Positions 22,712 through 34,172 of a stretch of DNA of 64,000 nucleotides are shown one piece after another. How positions within the stretch are numbered: position 1 is the stretch's first letter; each line of letters begins with the position of its first letter. Under the pieces are notes generated by a model. That model had not been told where the DNA came from. It did not search any database and saw only the letters and a list, made by a program, of their open reading frames with translations. The stretch is taken from assembly GCA_009667805.1 (NCBI GenBank), contig CM019066.1:114194190-114258189 (forward strand), written 5' to 3'. This stretch comes from Leptobrachium leishanense (lineage: Eukaryota > Chordata > Amphibia > Anura > Megophryidae). A program made the translations under genes and the position numbers.

Positions 22712-23025
22712 CTCCTTCACTACCAAGTGATTTTCCAAAAATACTTGCCAGAAACCTTTTTTTTTATTTTTGCAAAAGCATTTAAATTAATTCTACAGTA
22801 AGAAATATTTATGAATGTTCCGAATGTATTTGTTACTGTAATAACCTGTTTGGCAGGCAGGTGTCCTGCTGGCAAAATGGAGGCTACGGCGGATTCGGTG
22901 GACCGAACGAAAAGCTTTGTGAAATATCTGCTTGGCAGCAACTGTACAAGACATTTTGGTTGTCCTAGCTGCTTCCCGAAGAGGAGATACAAGACCAAGG
23001 TGCAGGAGAAACTAACAGGGTTATT
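22708..23025. mobile_element. TTAA element left part (family C, copy 3) abutting copy B2, interrupted by D1
   Basis: TTAACTCCTTCACTACCAAG and GTGATTTTCCAAAAA match the copy at 48380. From about 22860 the match ends and an open plus-strand frame with CPAGKMEATADSV and PSCFPKRRYKTK runs up to D1. No right terminus is clear. The frame has no family I recognise; it may be captured coding sequence or chance. Confidence 0.45.
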
Positions 23026-23877
23026 CAAAGAGATCCGAGTTGCTGGAGAAAGGTAACCGAACGCTGAAATTCAGCATACGGTTACCTTTCCTGGCTATTC
23101 GGCTATTCAGAGAGCAGGCAATTTGCCAAATCTTGGCGAATTGCCTGCACATACGGTGCCTGTTCGAGGGCAGTGAAATCCCCATAGAGAAGCAATGCTT
23201 CGGCTATTCAGAGAACAAAAACCAGCAGTGAAAAGTTCCCGAAATGCCCTGCCATTCGGTGGTTTCATTCGGCAGATTTATTCAGGCGAATCCCATAGGC
23301 TTCAATGTTAAAAATAATCCCGTTTTGATTCAATATCTAGATTTTTGGGTATATTTTAAAAAATTTCAGTTTTTTTTTTGCAAAAAAACTTTTGCCGATT
23401 TTTTAATTTTTTTTTTAAACGTCTGTTCTTTATTCTGTAACAGCCATTTTTTATTATCATTCCTTGGATCTTATATGTAAATTTCAGACATTTTCGCTCA
23501 GTAGTTTCTTTGCAAACAGCGTTTCACTTTTCAAACATTCAAGCGGACTGTTTTTTTTTTTCTTCACCTTCTTCGTCTGCGGTGTCGGGTTTTTCCGGCG
23601 GCTGCTCTGCATGTGATTGGCTGCTGCTCGGGTTTTCACTGCATTTTCGGTGGGTTAATCCAGATGTTTTTGCGGGTTTCGGTGTGCGTTCGCCCTTGTT
23701 TTGCGGTGAGTTTTCGGCGGGTTTGCGTCAACTTTTCCCTGCACTTCGGCGGCCCTGTGGTGCTTGCTGAATACACCGCAGGGTCGCCGAAATGGGATCT
23801 CCAAATCGAACCGAATTGAAGAGAACGAAAAGTCACCGAACATGCGGTGGCTTTTCGATTCTCCTTGAATAACCCTG
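23026..23877. mobile_element. foldback DNA element (family D, copy 1)
   Basis: Ends CAGGGTTATTCAAAG and CTTGAATAACCCTG with TAA on both sides (23023-23025 and 23878-23880). Repeats to 51869, 63323 and, inverted, 14238. Small open frames inside are not conserved as coding sequence. Confidence 0.7.
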
Positions 23878-23880
23878 TAA

Positions 23881-24213
23881 GTGAAATTTTACACCACGTA
23901 AAAACGAGGGGGGGAAAAAAAACAGGCTGGGGTCAAAGTTATTCATTAACCCCACTTCTTTTATTTCCTCCTCTGGTTTTTGCCTAGATTGTCCCTTTAA
24001 GGATGTGTTTTCTTACTATACTGCAGACACAGTGAATCAAAAGCTTCTTATGAAATGCATAAATATATAATTTATTTTCTAAAGAGCTAATGCATGCTTT
24101 CCCATGCACCTAAAGCCATAAAACCAGATACATACTAAAGCTTTTAAACTGCCAAACAACCACCAAACTTTCATATCCACTGATGCTTTGGATGCAAACG
24201 GTAGGTACATGAT
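23881..24213. other. no feature recognised
   Basis: AT-rich sequence between two DNA elements. Confidence 0.5.
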
Positions 24214-24216
24214 TTA

Positions 24217-24635
24217 GGCTAGGGTCAGACGAAAGCATTTTTCCCCGCGAACGTGAAAAAGTGCGTCCGAACGCATCGACGGATTTTTTCACGGAATGCG
24301 CAAAAACGGTCAGACGACGCGCATTTTCGGGCGTGATTTTGTACGGATCGTCAATAAAACTCTTTTTGCGTCTGGACATTATGTAGGCTGGACATTAGTA
24401 GCGTCTGACATCTCCTAATCACGCAAACACGCCGCTATGCCGCAGCTGCGCACTCAGTACTAGCGGTTCAGTGTTCTCAAAAAAATGCTTTAAAATTCCA
24501 CTTGCGTTGCACGGCTGGACTTTCGTGCGACCGTACTTCGTATATTGGCCGTCATTGCCCGTCATCTGCTGCTAGTGCGGCCGTAATTATGTGCGCCAGA
24601 ACGCACGTTAAAAGTGCGCTGGTCTGACCCCAGCC
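24217..24635. mobile_element. MITE with TTA duplication (family G, copy 1)
   Basis: Ends GGCTAGGGTCAGACG and GTCTGACCCCAGCC; TTA at 24214-24216 and 24636-24638. A TWA duplication is the hallmark of PIF/Harbinger insertion. The interior is CpG-rich. Confidence 0.7.
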
Positions 24636-24638
24636 TTA

Positions 24639-25194
24639 GAGTATTAAATCCATCCAATGCTCTTTGTACGTAGTGGCTTATTGCAGTCAGACTTGCAGTA
24701 ACCAAACAACCATAGCTACACATCATAAAAACTGACACAGCTCTGTAGATAGATTTAAATGAATATCTTCAATAACATACAGTACCAGCAGCAGAGAGAA
24801 ACATTTATATACCAAATGTAGTTTAGCCAGTTTTTTTAAGCAGAATTCACAATAGTTTCTATGTTCCTAAATGTCCCTATTCCACCCAAGCTGGCAATAG
24901 GAGCTACAAATGCTAAAAGTCAGTGTGAGCCGCTAAGCAGTACGAGTTTGTCTCATATGGGAGCCACTACTGGATACCAGCAGCTGCACTGCACGCTGCC
25001 ATTGGTAGATACTGGAGTACATAAGATTCAATGGAGACAAGCACGAGACCCGCACTTACACTAGTGCATATACACAATTTTGGCACTATCGACCAAGATC
25101 AGCGAAAGGACACTGGAGAATTATCTGTCTTTTGGTTTTCCTTGAGAGGCAGCAGCGGATCATGTCCTCCTCATAATTGCTGGAATTTTCTTTT
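24639..25194. other. no gene recognised
   Basis: Unique-looking sequence in front of the solo LTR; no splice-flanked frame found. Confidence 0.45.
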
Positions 25195-25199
25195 CTGTG

Positions 25200-26061
25200 T
25201 GTCAGGAATCCTACCACAGATGCCCGCACAGCAGCCTCCTTTCTTGGCAGTATATTCCAAACCAGGTTTTGGAGTGGCCTGGTTCTCTCATCCCAGATCC
25301 CAGATTCCACTGCTGGTTTCATCCGCAGGTGTTGTTCTCGGCAGTCGGATTGTGAGCAAGGAGAAGGAAGCCACAACTTAGCACCCTGGCTTCAGCATTG
25401 CCAAGCACTTAGTGCAATTCACTCTACAAGAAGCTTGTTGACTTGCCAGTCTCTTGTTCTCCTAGCCTCCAGTATCCCACAGTGTCCCTGCCCTGCTGCC
25501 CAGACTGTGTTCCTTCCTTGCTTCCCACTGTGTTTCTGCATTGCTGCCCATAATGTTCCTGCGTTTCTGTCCAGCCGAGATCCCTCAAGCTTCCAGTGAT
25601 CATTCCTCAAGCCTCCAGTCATGTTCCCCAAGTTTCAAGCCTCCTGTTGTGTGGCCTCTGCCTTCCACAGTCTCCTGCAATTTGGCCTCTGCCTTCCAGA
25701 GCCCTGTGCCCTCTGCCTTCATTGTCACTTGTGTCTCCTGTATCCTCCTGTGAGTTCCTTCACTATCTAAGTCTTCTTGTGTCCCTTTGTATCTTGTGTT
25801 TTCCTGTACTGAATCCCACTTATATCCAGGTCTCTTCCTGTCTTGTCACTGTGTTTCAGTCCTGCATTATGTGTATCCTCTGACTAGTCCTTTTTCCTGC
25901 TTTGTTAATCTCCTTTACTCCGAATTCCCACCTATAGCCATACGAGTCTGCTACCTCACCTGGATTTACCATAATAAAACCCTTTTTGGACCTTACTCCA
26001 TCGCCTGCCATGTGTGTCACTGCATCCTGGGCTCCACCCCTCTGGTAAACCAACCCTGACA
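25200..26061 (+). mobile_element. solo LTR
   Basis: Starts TGTCAGGAATCC and ends CCAACCCTGACA (TG...CA, inverted TGTCAGG/CCTGACA). Flanked by a perfect 5-bp duplication CTGTG (25195-25199 and 26062-26066). An AATAAAA signal at about 25972-25978 suggests plus orientation. No internal region remains, so it formed by recombination between two LTRs. Several pyrimidine-rich frames inside are not genes. Confidence 0.85.
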
Positions 26062-26477
26062 CTGTGTTAAGCACTCTTCTGCTGTTGCTGATGCAAACCA
26101 CCTGATAATTTTAATTGAATATCTGATTGCAGCGAGAATAAGGAGCGATCTTATAATTGTTCATTATTCTCTGGATGCCTCCATATTGGCATTTCCTATA
26201 CAGACTGAGACTATGGATGCACAGAAGTGCTTAAGAGGGATTTTGTCACTTGACCAGGAAAAATGCTCAGTTGGTAATTCTATCAAGTGGAGTCATTATA
26301 TTCAGCTAACCCCTCAGTGGAATAGGTTGCAGTGTTAATTTTGTCAACTAATAATTTTCATCAAAACTTGTTTGACTGCATTTTTTCTGTAATAAAACTA
26401 GACTATAACTAAAGATTAATTTATGATGAGTAACACTATTATGAAAATCTACTGACATGTAGATACGTAAAGGGAAT

Positions 26478-26797
26478 CCACAAGGTAGAGGAAGGGAGTA
26501 TATTTAAAAGGAAACAAAATAGCAAAACAAGAGGACATAGTCTTAGATTAGAGGGGCAAAGGTTTAAAAGTAACATCAGGAAGCATTATTTTACTGAGAG
26601 GGTGGTGGATACATGGAACAGCCTTCCAGTAGAAGTGGTAGAGGCCAAAACAGTAATTGAATTTAAGCAAGCATGGGATAGGCATAAGGCTATCCTAAAC
26701 AAAAGATAAATCCAGGTAAAGTATCCATGTAATTGGGCAGACTAGATGGGCCGAAAGGTTCTTATCTGCCGACATTTTTCAATGTTTCTATGTTTGT
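26478..26797 (+). mobile_element. CR1-like LINE 3' fragment
   Basis: The frame reads RGQRFKSNIRKHYFTERVVDTWN and SLPVEVVEAKTVIEFKQAWD, the pattern R-VV-x-WN-x-LP-x-x-VV-x-A-x-x-x-x-FK typical of the CR1 C-terminus. The fragment ends in GGGCAGACTAGATGGGCCG and a TTTCTATG tail. 5'-truncated. Confidence 0.7.
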
Positions 26798-27000
26798 AGA
26801 CTAATTAAAAACTAGATGAAAATGTTAGGGTGGGACAATGTGGGAAAAGATCCAATCAGAATTAGGGGGGAGGTGTGTCTGTGTTCAGTATAGAAATGAT
26901 TTCAGTTGTGTTCAGTTCGTTTTGAAAACAAGTATCGAGTCACAGAGAACTGATGAGTTTTCTTCATTCAGATATTTGCAATGGCATTACAGCCAATACA

Positions 27001-27723
27001 GGGCTCTATTACATTATCCGTGCAAATTCATCCACGCAGCGAACAATTTTTGCGTGCAGTGTTAAACGTTAATGTGCGTAAATTAACGCTGGTATTATGA
27101 TCCAAGCGCATTTTTTCATCCGTCCGAAAATATAAAATACGCGCGAAGACGAGCGCAAATTAACGCTGCGCGCAGAAATCGGTGGGCAGACTGTTTTATC
27201 ACGCGATTCAGCCAATCTGAATTAAGAACCACAATTATCTCCCGTTCAGTTTTTGCGCCTGCCAAAATCAATCTGAGTATATATGCTGCAGCAATAATAA
27301 AAACACGCACAACCACTCAATTTTATTGTTTGGGTATGTGTAGAATGTCAATGTGTAACTATACTGCGCTGTATTTTTTTTTCCTTCTGGTGTTTTTCGT
27401 TTCGGCCAGAACGTTCAGATTTGCAGTTACCACCAGCTTTTAAAAGATGTTAAAATTATGCGCGCAAACGTCGTTTCGTAAAAAGTTGCGCACCGATCGC
27501 AATACCAGCCGCGTACCAGCGCACGAGCGCATTTGCGCTCACAATGTTAAGTATGGGATGCGCGCACGAACTTTCGCTTGCGCAGGGTAACTCACGTTAG
27601 ACGTTAACGTGCATTTTGTGCGCGAACGTCGTAATTTGACGTTCAGCGCAAAGGGGTTTTCCCCTCGCGTTAATGCGTTTTTGCGCACGCACACATTTTT
27701 GCGCGAAGAATGTAATAGAGCCC
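27001..27723. mobile_element. foldback element, 3-bp TSD (family H, copy 1)
   Basis: Ends GGGCTCTATTACATT and AATGTAATAGAGCCC with ACA on both sides (26998-27000 and 27724-27726). It is 723 bases, rich in CGCGC and GCGCAAA hairpins, and non-coding. Confidence 0.8.
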
Positions 27724-28008
27724 ACAGTGTTATTAAAATATCATATAGTTGCACTTCTACTTGAAATAATGCAGAATGCCATATGCAAGTTAAATGGTTA
27801 AATTAGGCTGTGGCCAGTGCGCATGTAACCACAATTTGGGTTTTATATTTTTATTTATAAGTTCTGGCGATAAATAGCAAACAGTTGGCCTAAATGGTGC
27901 AGAATATGTGAAGGTGGCATGTTAGACAAGGCAATGTATATATTATCAGGAGGGATACCAGAAGGGGTTAAGTATTATTATTAATATTAAACAATGCTCA
28001 CTCAAGCG

Positions 28009-28201
28009 TTATTTCTTACATATTTATTTTCTGTGTTAATCTGTATATTTGTGTTGTTTTTTTAATATTTTGCATTTATTAATTTGTATTTCTGTACCTA
28101 ATGTAACAATTAAATGCTCTTGAACCCAGGACATACTTGAAAAAGAGAGAAATATCAATGTATCCGTCCTGGTAAAATACTTTATAAATAAGTAAATAAA
28201 T
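28009..28201 (+). mobile_element. LINE LN1 3' tail only
   Basis: TTCTTACATATTTATTTTCTG ... AATATCAATGTATCCGTCC ... TTTATAAATAAGTAAATAA, the last 190 bases of the LINE family, heavily 5'-truncated. Confidence 0.75.
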
Positions 28202-28339
28202 TCAACCGAATGTCTCTTAGTGCAAATGCAACCGAGTAAGATTTTCCAGTGTGAGCTGATTGACTTCCTTTAATTGAAAAGCTGTCACAGCCCATAGGGA
28301 CACCCGTGGTGGAGAGCACTCAGCTGACTATTTGAGACC

Positions 28340-28600
28340 TTAACGCCGAGGCAGCATGGGAGACAGGAAGGCCTGAATGCCACGGGACAACATAACAGTA
28401 TATGGTTCCTCTGGCCCACCTTCTTTCCTTGCAGCCAATCGCCGCATTTTGCGACAGGCGGGACTGCCTGGATGCAGTTGGCTGCTGACAGGGAAGGCGG
28501 GGCAGGGTTGTAGCCGGAGAGCCATGGGACCTGCTATGCCATCGATCGGCGTTCAGGCCCACCTACTGCTGGGATGCCATAGCACGCCCAGTGGTGTTAA
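28340..28600. mobile_element. small TTAA-flanked element
   Basis: TTAA at 28340-28343 and 28597-28600 with imperfect inverted ends TTAACGCCGAGGCAGCATGG and CCATAGCACGCCCAGTGGTG. It is GC-rich; overlapping frames on both strands look incidental. Confidence 0.45.
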
Positions 28601-29269
28601 GGGGTTAAATAAAATTATATTGTCATAGTGGCTAGACTGTCCCTTTAAAACTAATAGTAGTCAGAAGTTTGGATCTGAGTGTTTGTACCTCCATTGTTTC
28701 CCCCAGTGCTTTGGGCAGCAACGCGTGTTATTCTGTGAGTTTATTCTGCAAATTGGTTGTCAGGTTGGTGAAAGAACACTGTCAAACCTACTCTTTAAAA
28801 ATGCACATTCGCAGTAAAAGTCTTATGTTGATATAGACATTTGCCATAACACTTGTACCCCGTGAGATGTTTGATAGGTGCTCTTTCAACCTAATGAGAA
28901 AGCAAGAGAATCCAAATTGCCACAATTTTAATCCATCAAATGGACATTTCCTATCTATCATTCATTATTTAAAAATATATGGAGATCTTTGAGATGGCGA
29001 ACAGTTCCACCTGTTATAGTTTTTTGCATTAACATCTGGCAAATTACAATCATGTCTGTCTATAGAGTATAAGCTCGAGATCTCTCATTCTATAGTGAAG
29101 TTAATTCTTAAACTGCAAGGGTAAGGTATAGAGTAGATAAAAAGTTACTGAATACATTTCTGCATTGAATACACTGATACACTGTGCTCTGATGCCTTCT
29201 CCAAGTTTACTTCTTTAAAGTATTAATCATCTGCATAATGCAGTAGCTTTTGTTAGAGATATATTTTAT
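28601..29269. other. no feature recognised
   Basis: AT-rich unique-looking DNA. Confidence 0.5.
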
Positions 29270-29480
29270 CTGTAACCTTGTAAAGGGTTAAACCGTTAAC
29301 ATTAAATTGCTTTCACATCGACAGCTTCAATGAAAAATGCCGGCTGAATGAATGGCTTCTGATTGGGGAGATTACAGCCGCTTCTTATCAAATGACTGAA
29401 CCATATGGTCGGTGAATGTGGTCTGCGAGCGACTAATGCTATCATCGCAACAATGGTAAAAACATCTGCCCTCATCAACA
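29270..29480. other. candidate conserved non-coding sequence
   Basis: Balanced composition with words such as TTTCACATCGACAGCTTCAA, GGCTTCTGATTGGGGAG and AATGAATGGC, and no repeat ends or open frame. It looks more constrained than its flanks, but this is a visual judgement. Confidence 0.22.
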
Positions 29481-30099
29481 TCTCAATGAGTAAACCATGT
29501 TAGAAATGTCTTCCATCATAAGCAATCGTGGACTCTTTATTTATAGCTTTAGTACACCACAATGCCTTTCAATGGCCTATTGATTATACATGGGCGCTCG
29601 ATGCTTGGTTTTTAGTGACGAAAGCATGCAATCTTACAACGAAGGCTGCAATATTCAACATGTACACACCACTGCCTTTCCCCAGAGAAAAAGCAGCATC
29701 CCTTCATCAAAAGGGTTCTTGGGACAACCTTCTGATGCTGGTTATTGTCCAAGATTTGGTTGAATACTTTACTCAAAAGAGGTTTGTATGGGGATCAAAT
29801 GGTGAGTTTTAGCAAGATATCATATGTCTCCAGTGGCCCAGATCTCTCGTTTCTGCAATTTCTAGTGACTCCACTGTATAAAACATTGATAACATATGGA
29901 GGAGGTATCTCAACTGGAAGTGGACCATAAAAGTACTATCACTGGCCACCTTTTGTCTCTTCTGGAGAAACTCGGTGCCCTCAAAGCCATATAATTATTA
30001 TTGCTGAATTTACCCCAGGATTGGGAATTTGTTTCCCCAAAGTGCAGGGGATGTAAGAGCACCAAAATTCCGGTGGAATTGGATAACCCTGTAAATTGC
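29481..30099. other. open frame without recognised function
   Basis: A 94-codon plus-strand frame (29528-29812) has ordinary composition but no motif, acceptor or donor that I recognise. It might be the end of an old LINE, since L1-like 3' sequence may follow. Confidence 0.3.
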
Positions 30100-30690
30100 G
30101 GACTCTGTTTTTAACTCTTTAGGACTTGACAAGAGTTGGGTCCATGCTGGATCGCTGGGGTTCCCTCCCCCCTCTCCCGCTTTTTTTATGTGGGAACATG
30201 GGCTGCCCCAGGCAAGCTGCTTGGGAGGCTGCCATGGCTCTGTCCTCCCCATTCGGCCATGGGTCGCCCAGCCATGTGGTGAGCCGGAAACACCACTAAA
30301 TTTATGTTTGCTCTCCACATTTTCACCCCTCCCTGACCCCTCTCATGTGCATTTTTGGTTCTTACCCTGGTTTACCCCCCCCACCCTAGCTGTTTTTCAT
30401 GACCTGAGCCTGTCCCCCTGTGTTGCTGTCTTGATTCATTATTTTTTCCCCCTTCTTTCTTTTTCTCACTCGAAGGATATATATACGTGATGCGTCGTCG
30501 TCGTCCCCGCTACTGTATTTTGATGACCGCCCGTGTTGGCCCTGCGTGGCCTATATCTTTTTTCTATGCCGCTGCATTTTTGTGTCTGTTTCCGGTGGAC
30601 ACTACGCGGCCACTATTCTTTCCTGTCTATTGTATCAATGACATTCTCTTAAAATAGAAATTAAAAAGTGAAAAAAAAAAAACAGTAGTT
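30100..30690 (+). mobile_element. possible L1/Tx1-like LINE 3' UTR
   Basis: Pyrimidine-rich blocks, then GTATTTTGATGACCGCC and a terminal AATTAAAAAGTG followed by a run of A. The texture fits an L1-type 3' end, but no reverse-transcriptase motif was found. A similar pyrimidine-rich block at 31480-31571 resumes after the hAT insertion at 33140 and ends in AATAAATAAAAA near 33220. Confidence 0.25.
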
Positions 30691-31571
30691 TTCATTATGC
30701 TGGTGTCTGGGCAAAATGCGCTACTGGTTGATTTGTTTGATCCAAATTTTAGACCACTGCTACGATCCTTTTGGGAAGACTTTGTGGAAGGGCAAACATG
30801 TCTAATGGTTGGGTAGGACATGAGCCCTTAAGATGAATATAATGCCTCAACGGTTGTATGTTTTTCAAACGGTACCTATAAGTTAGCATTTTCTGTGAAC
30901 TTCGCTCCCCCTTTCTATGCTTTGTCTGGGTGTGCCCTTCTGCCATGGTCCACTTCTACACTTTGATACACTCCAAAATGGCCAGTGTCTGATCTGAGAC
31001 AGTATTACCAAGCATCTCACCTTACACATCACTGATTGGATATCTGGCGATCCCACTAAGCTTTGACTAGATGTGGAAAAGACCATCTCCCCTTTAACAC
31101 TGTGTACATTACCGTGACTTTCAGAGGGCTCTTTCCCGCACTATGTATTTCATCACCCATTCATTGGCTCTTCCTTATGATTATGGCATTTTTAATGATG
31201 CCCTATGTCTCTCTCTACTTATCCGTCTTCTCTTTTACCTATCAATGCAAATTCTGACCTACCCCAGGGAATCCTGCCCACTTTGCCTTACCCCAGGGAA
31301 TGCTTCCAGCCTTGCAGAGCCAACTGGTAGATTAATTGGGGATACCTACTTTACCTTTCTCTTACCTTCTTCGTCTCTTATGTCCCCCTTCCCCGCTTTT
31401 TTTCATATGCCTCAAAGATATACCTGGTGTTATTAGTATCCAATGGCAAACTGATACAAGTGGCTTATACACTGCATTCGAGACCTCACTTTTCCTCTCT
31501 TTTCTCTATTCCCCCCTCTTTTTCCATCCTCCTTTATTCTTTTTTTTTGTGAAAATTTAGTGCTGTTTTGT
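30691..31571. other. no gene recognised
   Basis: Mixed sequence with overlapping short frames; a pyrimidine-rich stretch from 31480 leads into the hAT element. Confidence 0.4.
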
Positions 31572-31782
31572 GATTCTTGTAGGGTTGCACCGATACCGAT
31601 ACTAGTATCGGTATCGGGGCCGATACTGGGTACTGCAGGAGTACTTGGTACTCGTGCAGTACCCCCGATATTTTTTCCGATACCGGAAGCCGGCATTGAG
31701 CCGGCTTCCGGCATCCGAGGGGCTGCGGCGGCTGTCCGAATGCTCTATCGGCATTCGGACAGCCGGCCCCGCACTCTCCGCA

Positions 31783-32163
31783 ATACTTACCTTCCTGGGC
31801 GCCGCCGGGGAATGTCTCCACGCGCGCGCTCGTTGGAAGGACCCCAGCCGCGACCACGTGATCCCGGCTGGGGTCCTTCCAACGAGCGCGCGCGCGGAGA
31901 CATTCCCCGGCGGCGCCCAGGAAGGTAAGTATTAAACACACTGAGCAGCTGCAGGGCCTGTCTGAGTGCTGATAGAGCATGCAGACAGGCCCTGCAGCTG
32001 CTCTCCGCGATGATACTTACCTTCCTGGGCGCCGCCGGGAAAGTTTCCCCGCGCGCGCTCGTTGGAAGGACCCCAGCCGGGATCACGTGGTCGCGACTGG
32101 GGTCCTTCCAACGAGCGCGCGCGCGTGGAGACATTCCCCGGCGGCGCCCAGGAAGGTAAGTAT
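31783..32163. repeat. two GC-rich palindromes with donor-like ends (hAT I)
   Basis: Each palindrome (31783-31932 and 32013-32163, about 150 bases) reads ATACTTACCTTCCTGGGCG ... CGCCCAGGAAGGTAAGTAT, with CGCGCGCTCGTTGGAAGG arms. Each outer edge is a perfect GTAAGTAT splice-donor consensus on one strand. Confidence 0.85.
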
Positions 32164-32184
32164 TGTCGGGGGGGGGGCGGTCCA

Positions 32185-32900
32185 TGAGCTGGGGGGGCAT
32201 ATCGATGAGCTGGAGGCAATATCCATGATGGGGCATATCCATGATGGGGCATATCCATGATGGGGCATATCCATGACCTGGAGGCAATATCCATGAGGGG
32301 GCATATCCATGATGGGGCATATCCATGAGCTGGAGCAATATCCATGATGGGGCATATCCATGATGGGGCATATCCATGAGCTGGAGGCAATATCCATGAT
32401 GGGGCATATCCATGAGGGGCATATCATGAGCTGGAGGCAATATCCATGAGGGGCATATCCATGACCTGGAGGCAATATCCATGAGGGGGCATATCCATGA
32501 GGGGGCATATCCATGACCTGGAGGCAATATCCATGAGGGGCATATCCATGACCTGGAGGCAAATCCATGAGGGGGCATATCCATGATGGGGCATATCCAT
32601 GAGCTGGAGGCAATATCCATGATGGGGCATATCCATGATGGGGCATATCCATGAGCTGGAGGCAATATCCATGAGGGGCATATCCATGACCTGGAGGCAA
32701 TATCCATGGAGGGGCATATCCATGAGGGGGCATATCCATGAGCTGGAGGCAATATCCATGAGGGGGCATATCCATGACCTGGAGGCAATATCCATGAGGG
32801 GGCATATCCATGACCTGGAGGCAATATCCATGAGGGGGCATATCCATGAGGGGGCATATCCATGAGCTGGGGGGGCATACTCATGTGTGAGCTGTGGGGG
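32185..32900. repeat. minisatellite within hAT I
   Basis: Alternating GGGGCATATCCATGA and GAGCTGGAGGCAA + TATCCATGA units, roughly 35 bases per pair, more than 20 copies, in places as GACCTGGAGG variants. Confidence 0.9.
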
Positions 32901-33139
32901 CATAATAACCCATGTGTGTGCTGGGGCAAATCCATGAGCTGGGCAGTATGAATATATATATATATCGGGGGGATATACATGTGAGCGGGGGGCATTTTTA
33001 TATGGTCTGTTGTTATTGGAAAGCGTCACATGACATTAAATAAAAGTATCGGTACTTGGTATCGGTGAGTACTTTTAAAAAGTATCGGTACTCGTACTCG
33101 GTCTTAAAAAAGTGGTATCGGTGCATCCCTAGATTCTTG

Positions 33140-34169
33140 TATGAAGTTTATGTTCCTCCTTCATTTATATCTTCCTTCCCCCCTCTCTTTTCTCTACCCC
33201 ATAGTTTTTTCTCCAATAAATAAAAACATGGATAACATATATTTGTATTTTCAGTCTTTTCTTCCATGCACGGGAAAGAAGATGCAAGATCAATATGTGC
33301 CATAATGATGCACATCCCACTACTATAGACCTGCATAGATGGGGTGCCTACTGAATGAATTGGTCCAGCTATGTTGGACCACTTGCTTGAGGGCAAACAA
33401 AGTGTTAATTGCTGTATCTCTCATGCAGAGTAGACTTAATTGACGTTACAGTACTTGCCACCCTTTCTGGATGATAGCAGCCTGATTTGCATATTGTTTA
33501 GTCTTCTCTGTGATGGCACCATCAAGCTAAAACCTTATGAGACATGAGCAGGAACCCACCGTAGAGCAGGCCACTAGAGCTGTTGCTCATTCTCACTGCT
33601 CTTATAAACCTTGGTTTTGCTCATTTGTTCCTGCTCATCCACCTTTTAGTTCTCCGGATTCACTTTTTGGATGTTTGTAATTGTTTCCCGATAAAGAGCA
33701 TTAAAATTGATGGTTTGTAATTATTTTCAGTTTCTAAGTACTGATCGTTCTACACGTTGCACCCCTTATATACAGGTGGTGCATGCTTATGCCTTCTAAT
33801 ATAGCAAAATGGAGTCAATCTTACGGAGGCCCTGGGCATACTTTCTACTAACAGTAGATGTTCAAGTTCAGATTGTGACTACCATAGGCTCGCAACTGCT
33901 TGATTGATGTGTAGGTTTCACAAGATGAAACATGGTACATGGTTTACATTTATAGATTAAAAATTAATTCAATGTTTCTGTTTACTGTAGTGCTTGCATG
34001 GCTGTTCCCTAGATAGTGATGGATAATATTCCTTGAAATGGCTTTGCCCTGTGAGATGGGGACAGGATGTTCTTACTCTTGGAAGGAAACTATTTTTTCT
34101 TCCAACACAGAAAACGTAAGATTTTCGTGTAAGAGTACTACAGTAACGAGATGTGTTAACATAAAACAA
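33140..34169. other. no gene recognised
   Basis: After the hAT duplication, a pyrimidine-rich stretch and AATAAATAAAAA (about 33220) are followed by unique-looking DNA with no splice-flanked frame. Confidence 0.4.
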
Positions 34170-34172
34170 CAT

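Larger units (their letters stand above)
31580..33131. mobile_element. hAT non-autonomous element I with palindromes and minisatellite
   Basis: Ends TAGGGTTGCACCGATACC and GGTATCGGTGCATCCCTA, flanked by a perfect 8-bp duplication GATTCTTG (31572-31579 and 33132-33139): hAT. Internally it has sub-terminal GGTATCGG repeats, two GC-rich palindromes, and a minisatellite of about 700 bases. Long minus-strand frames of up to 402 codons arise from the repeats and are not genes. Confidence 0.9.

Noticed and set aside
31787..32995. 402-codon and 254-codon minus-strand open frames
   Set aside because: They are made of minisatellite and palindrome sequence inside hAT I (repeated WICPSWILPP-type units in several overlapping frames); no start context or domain.
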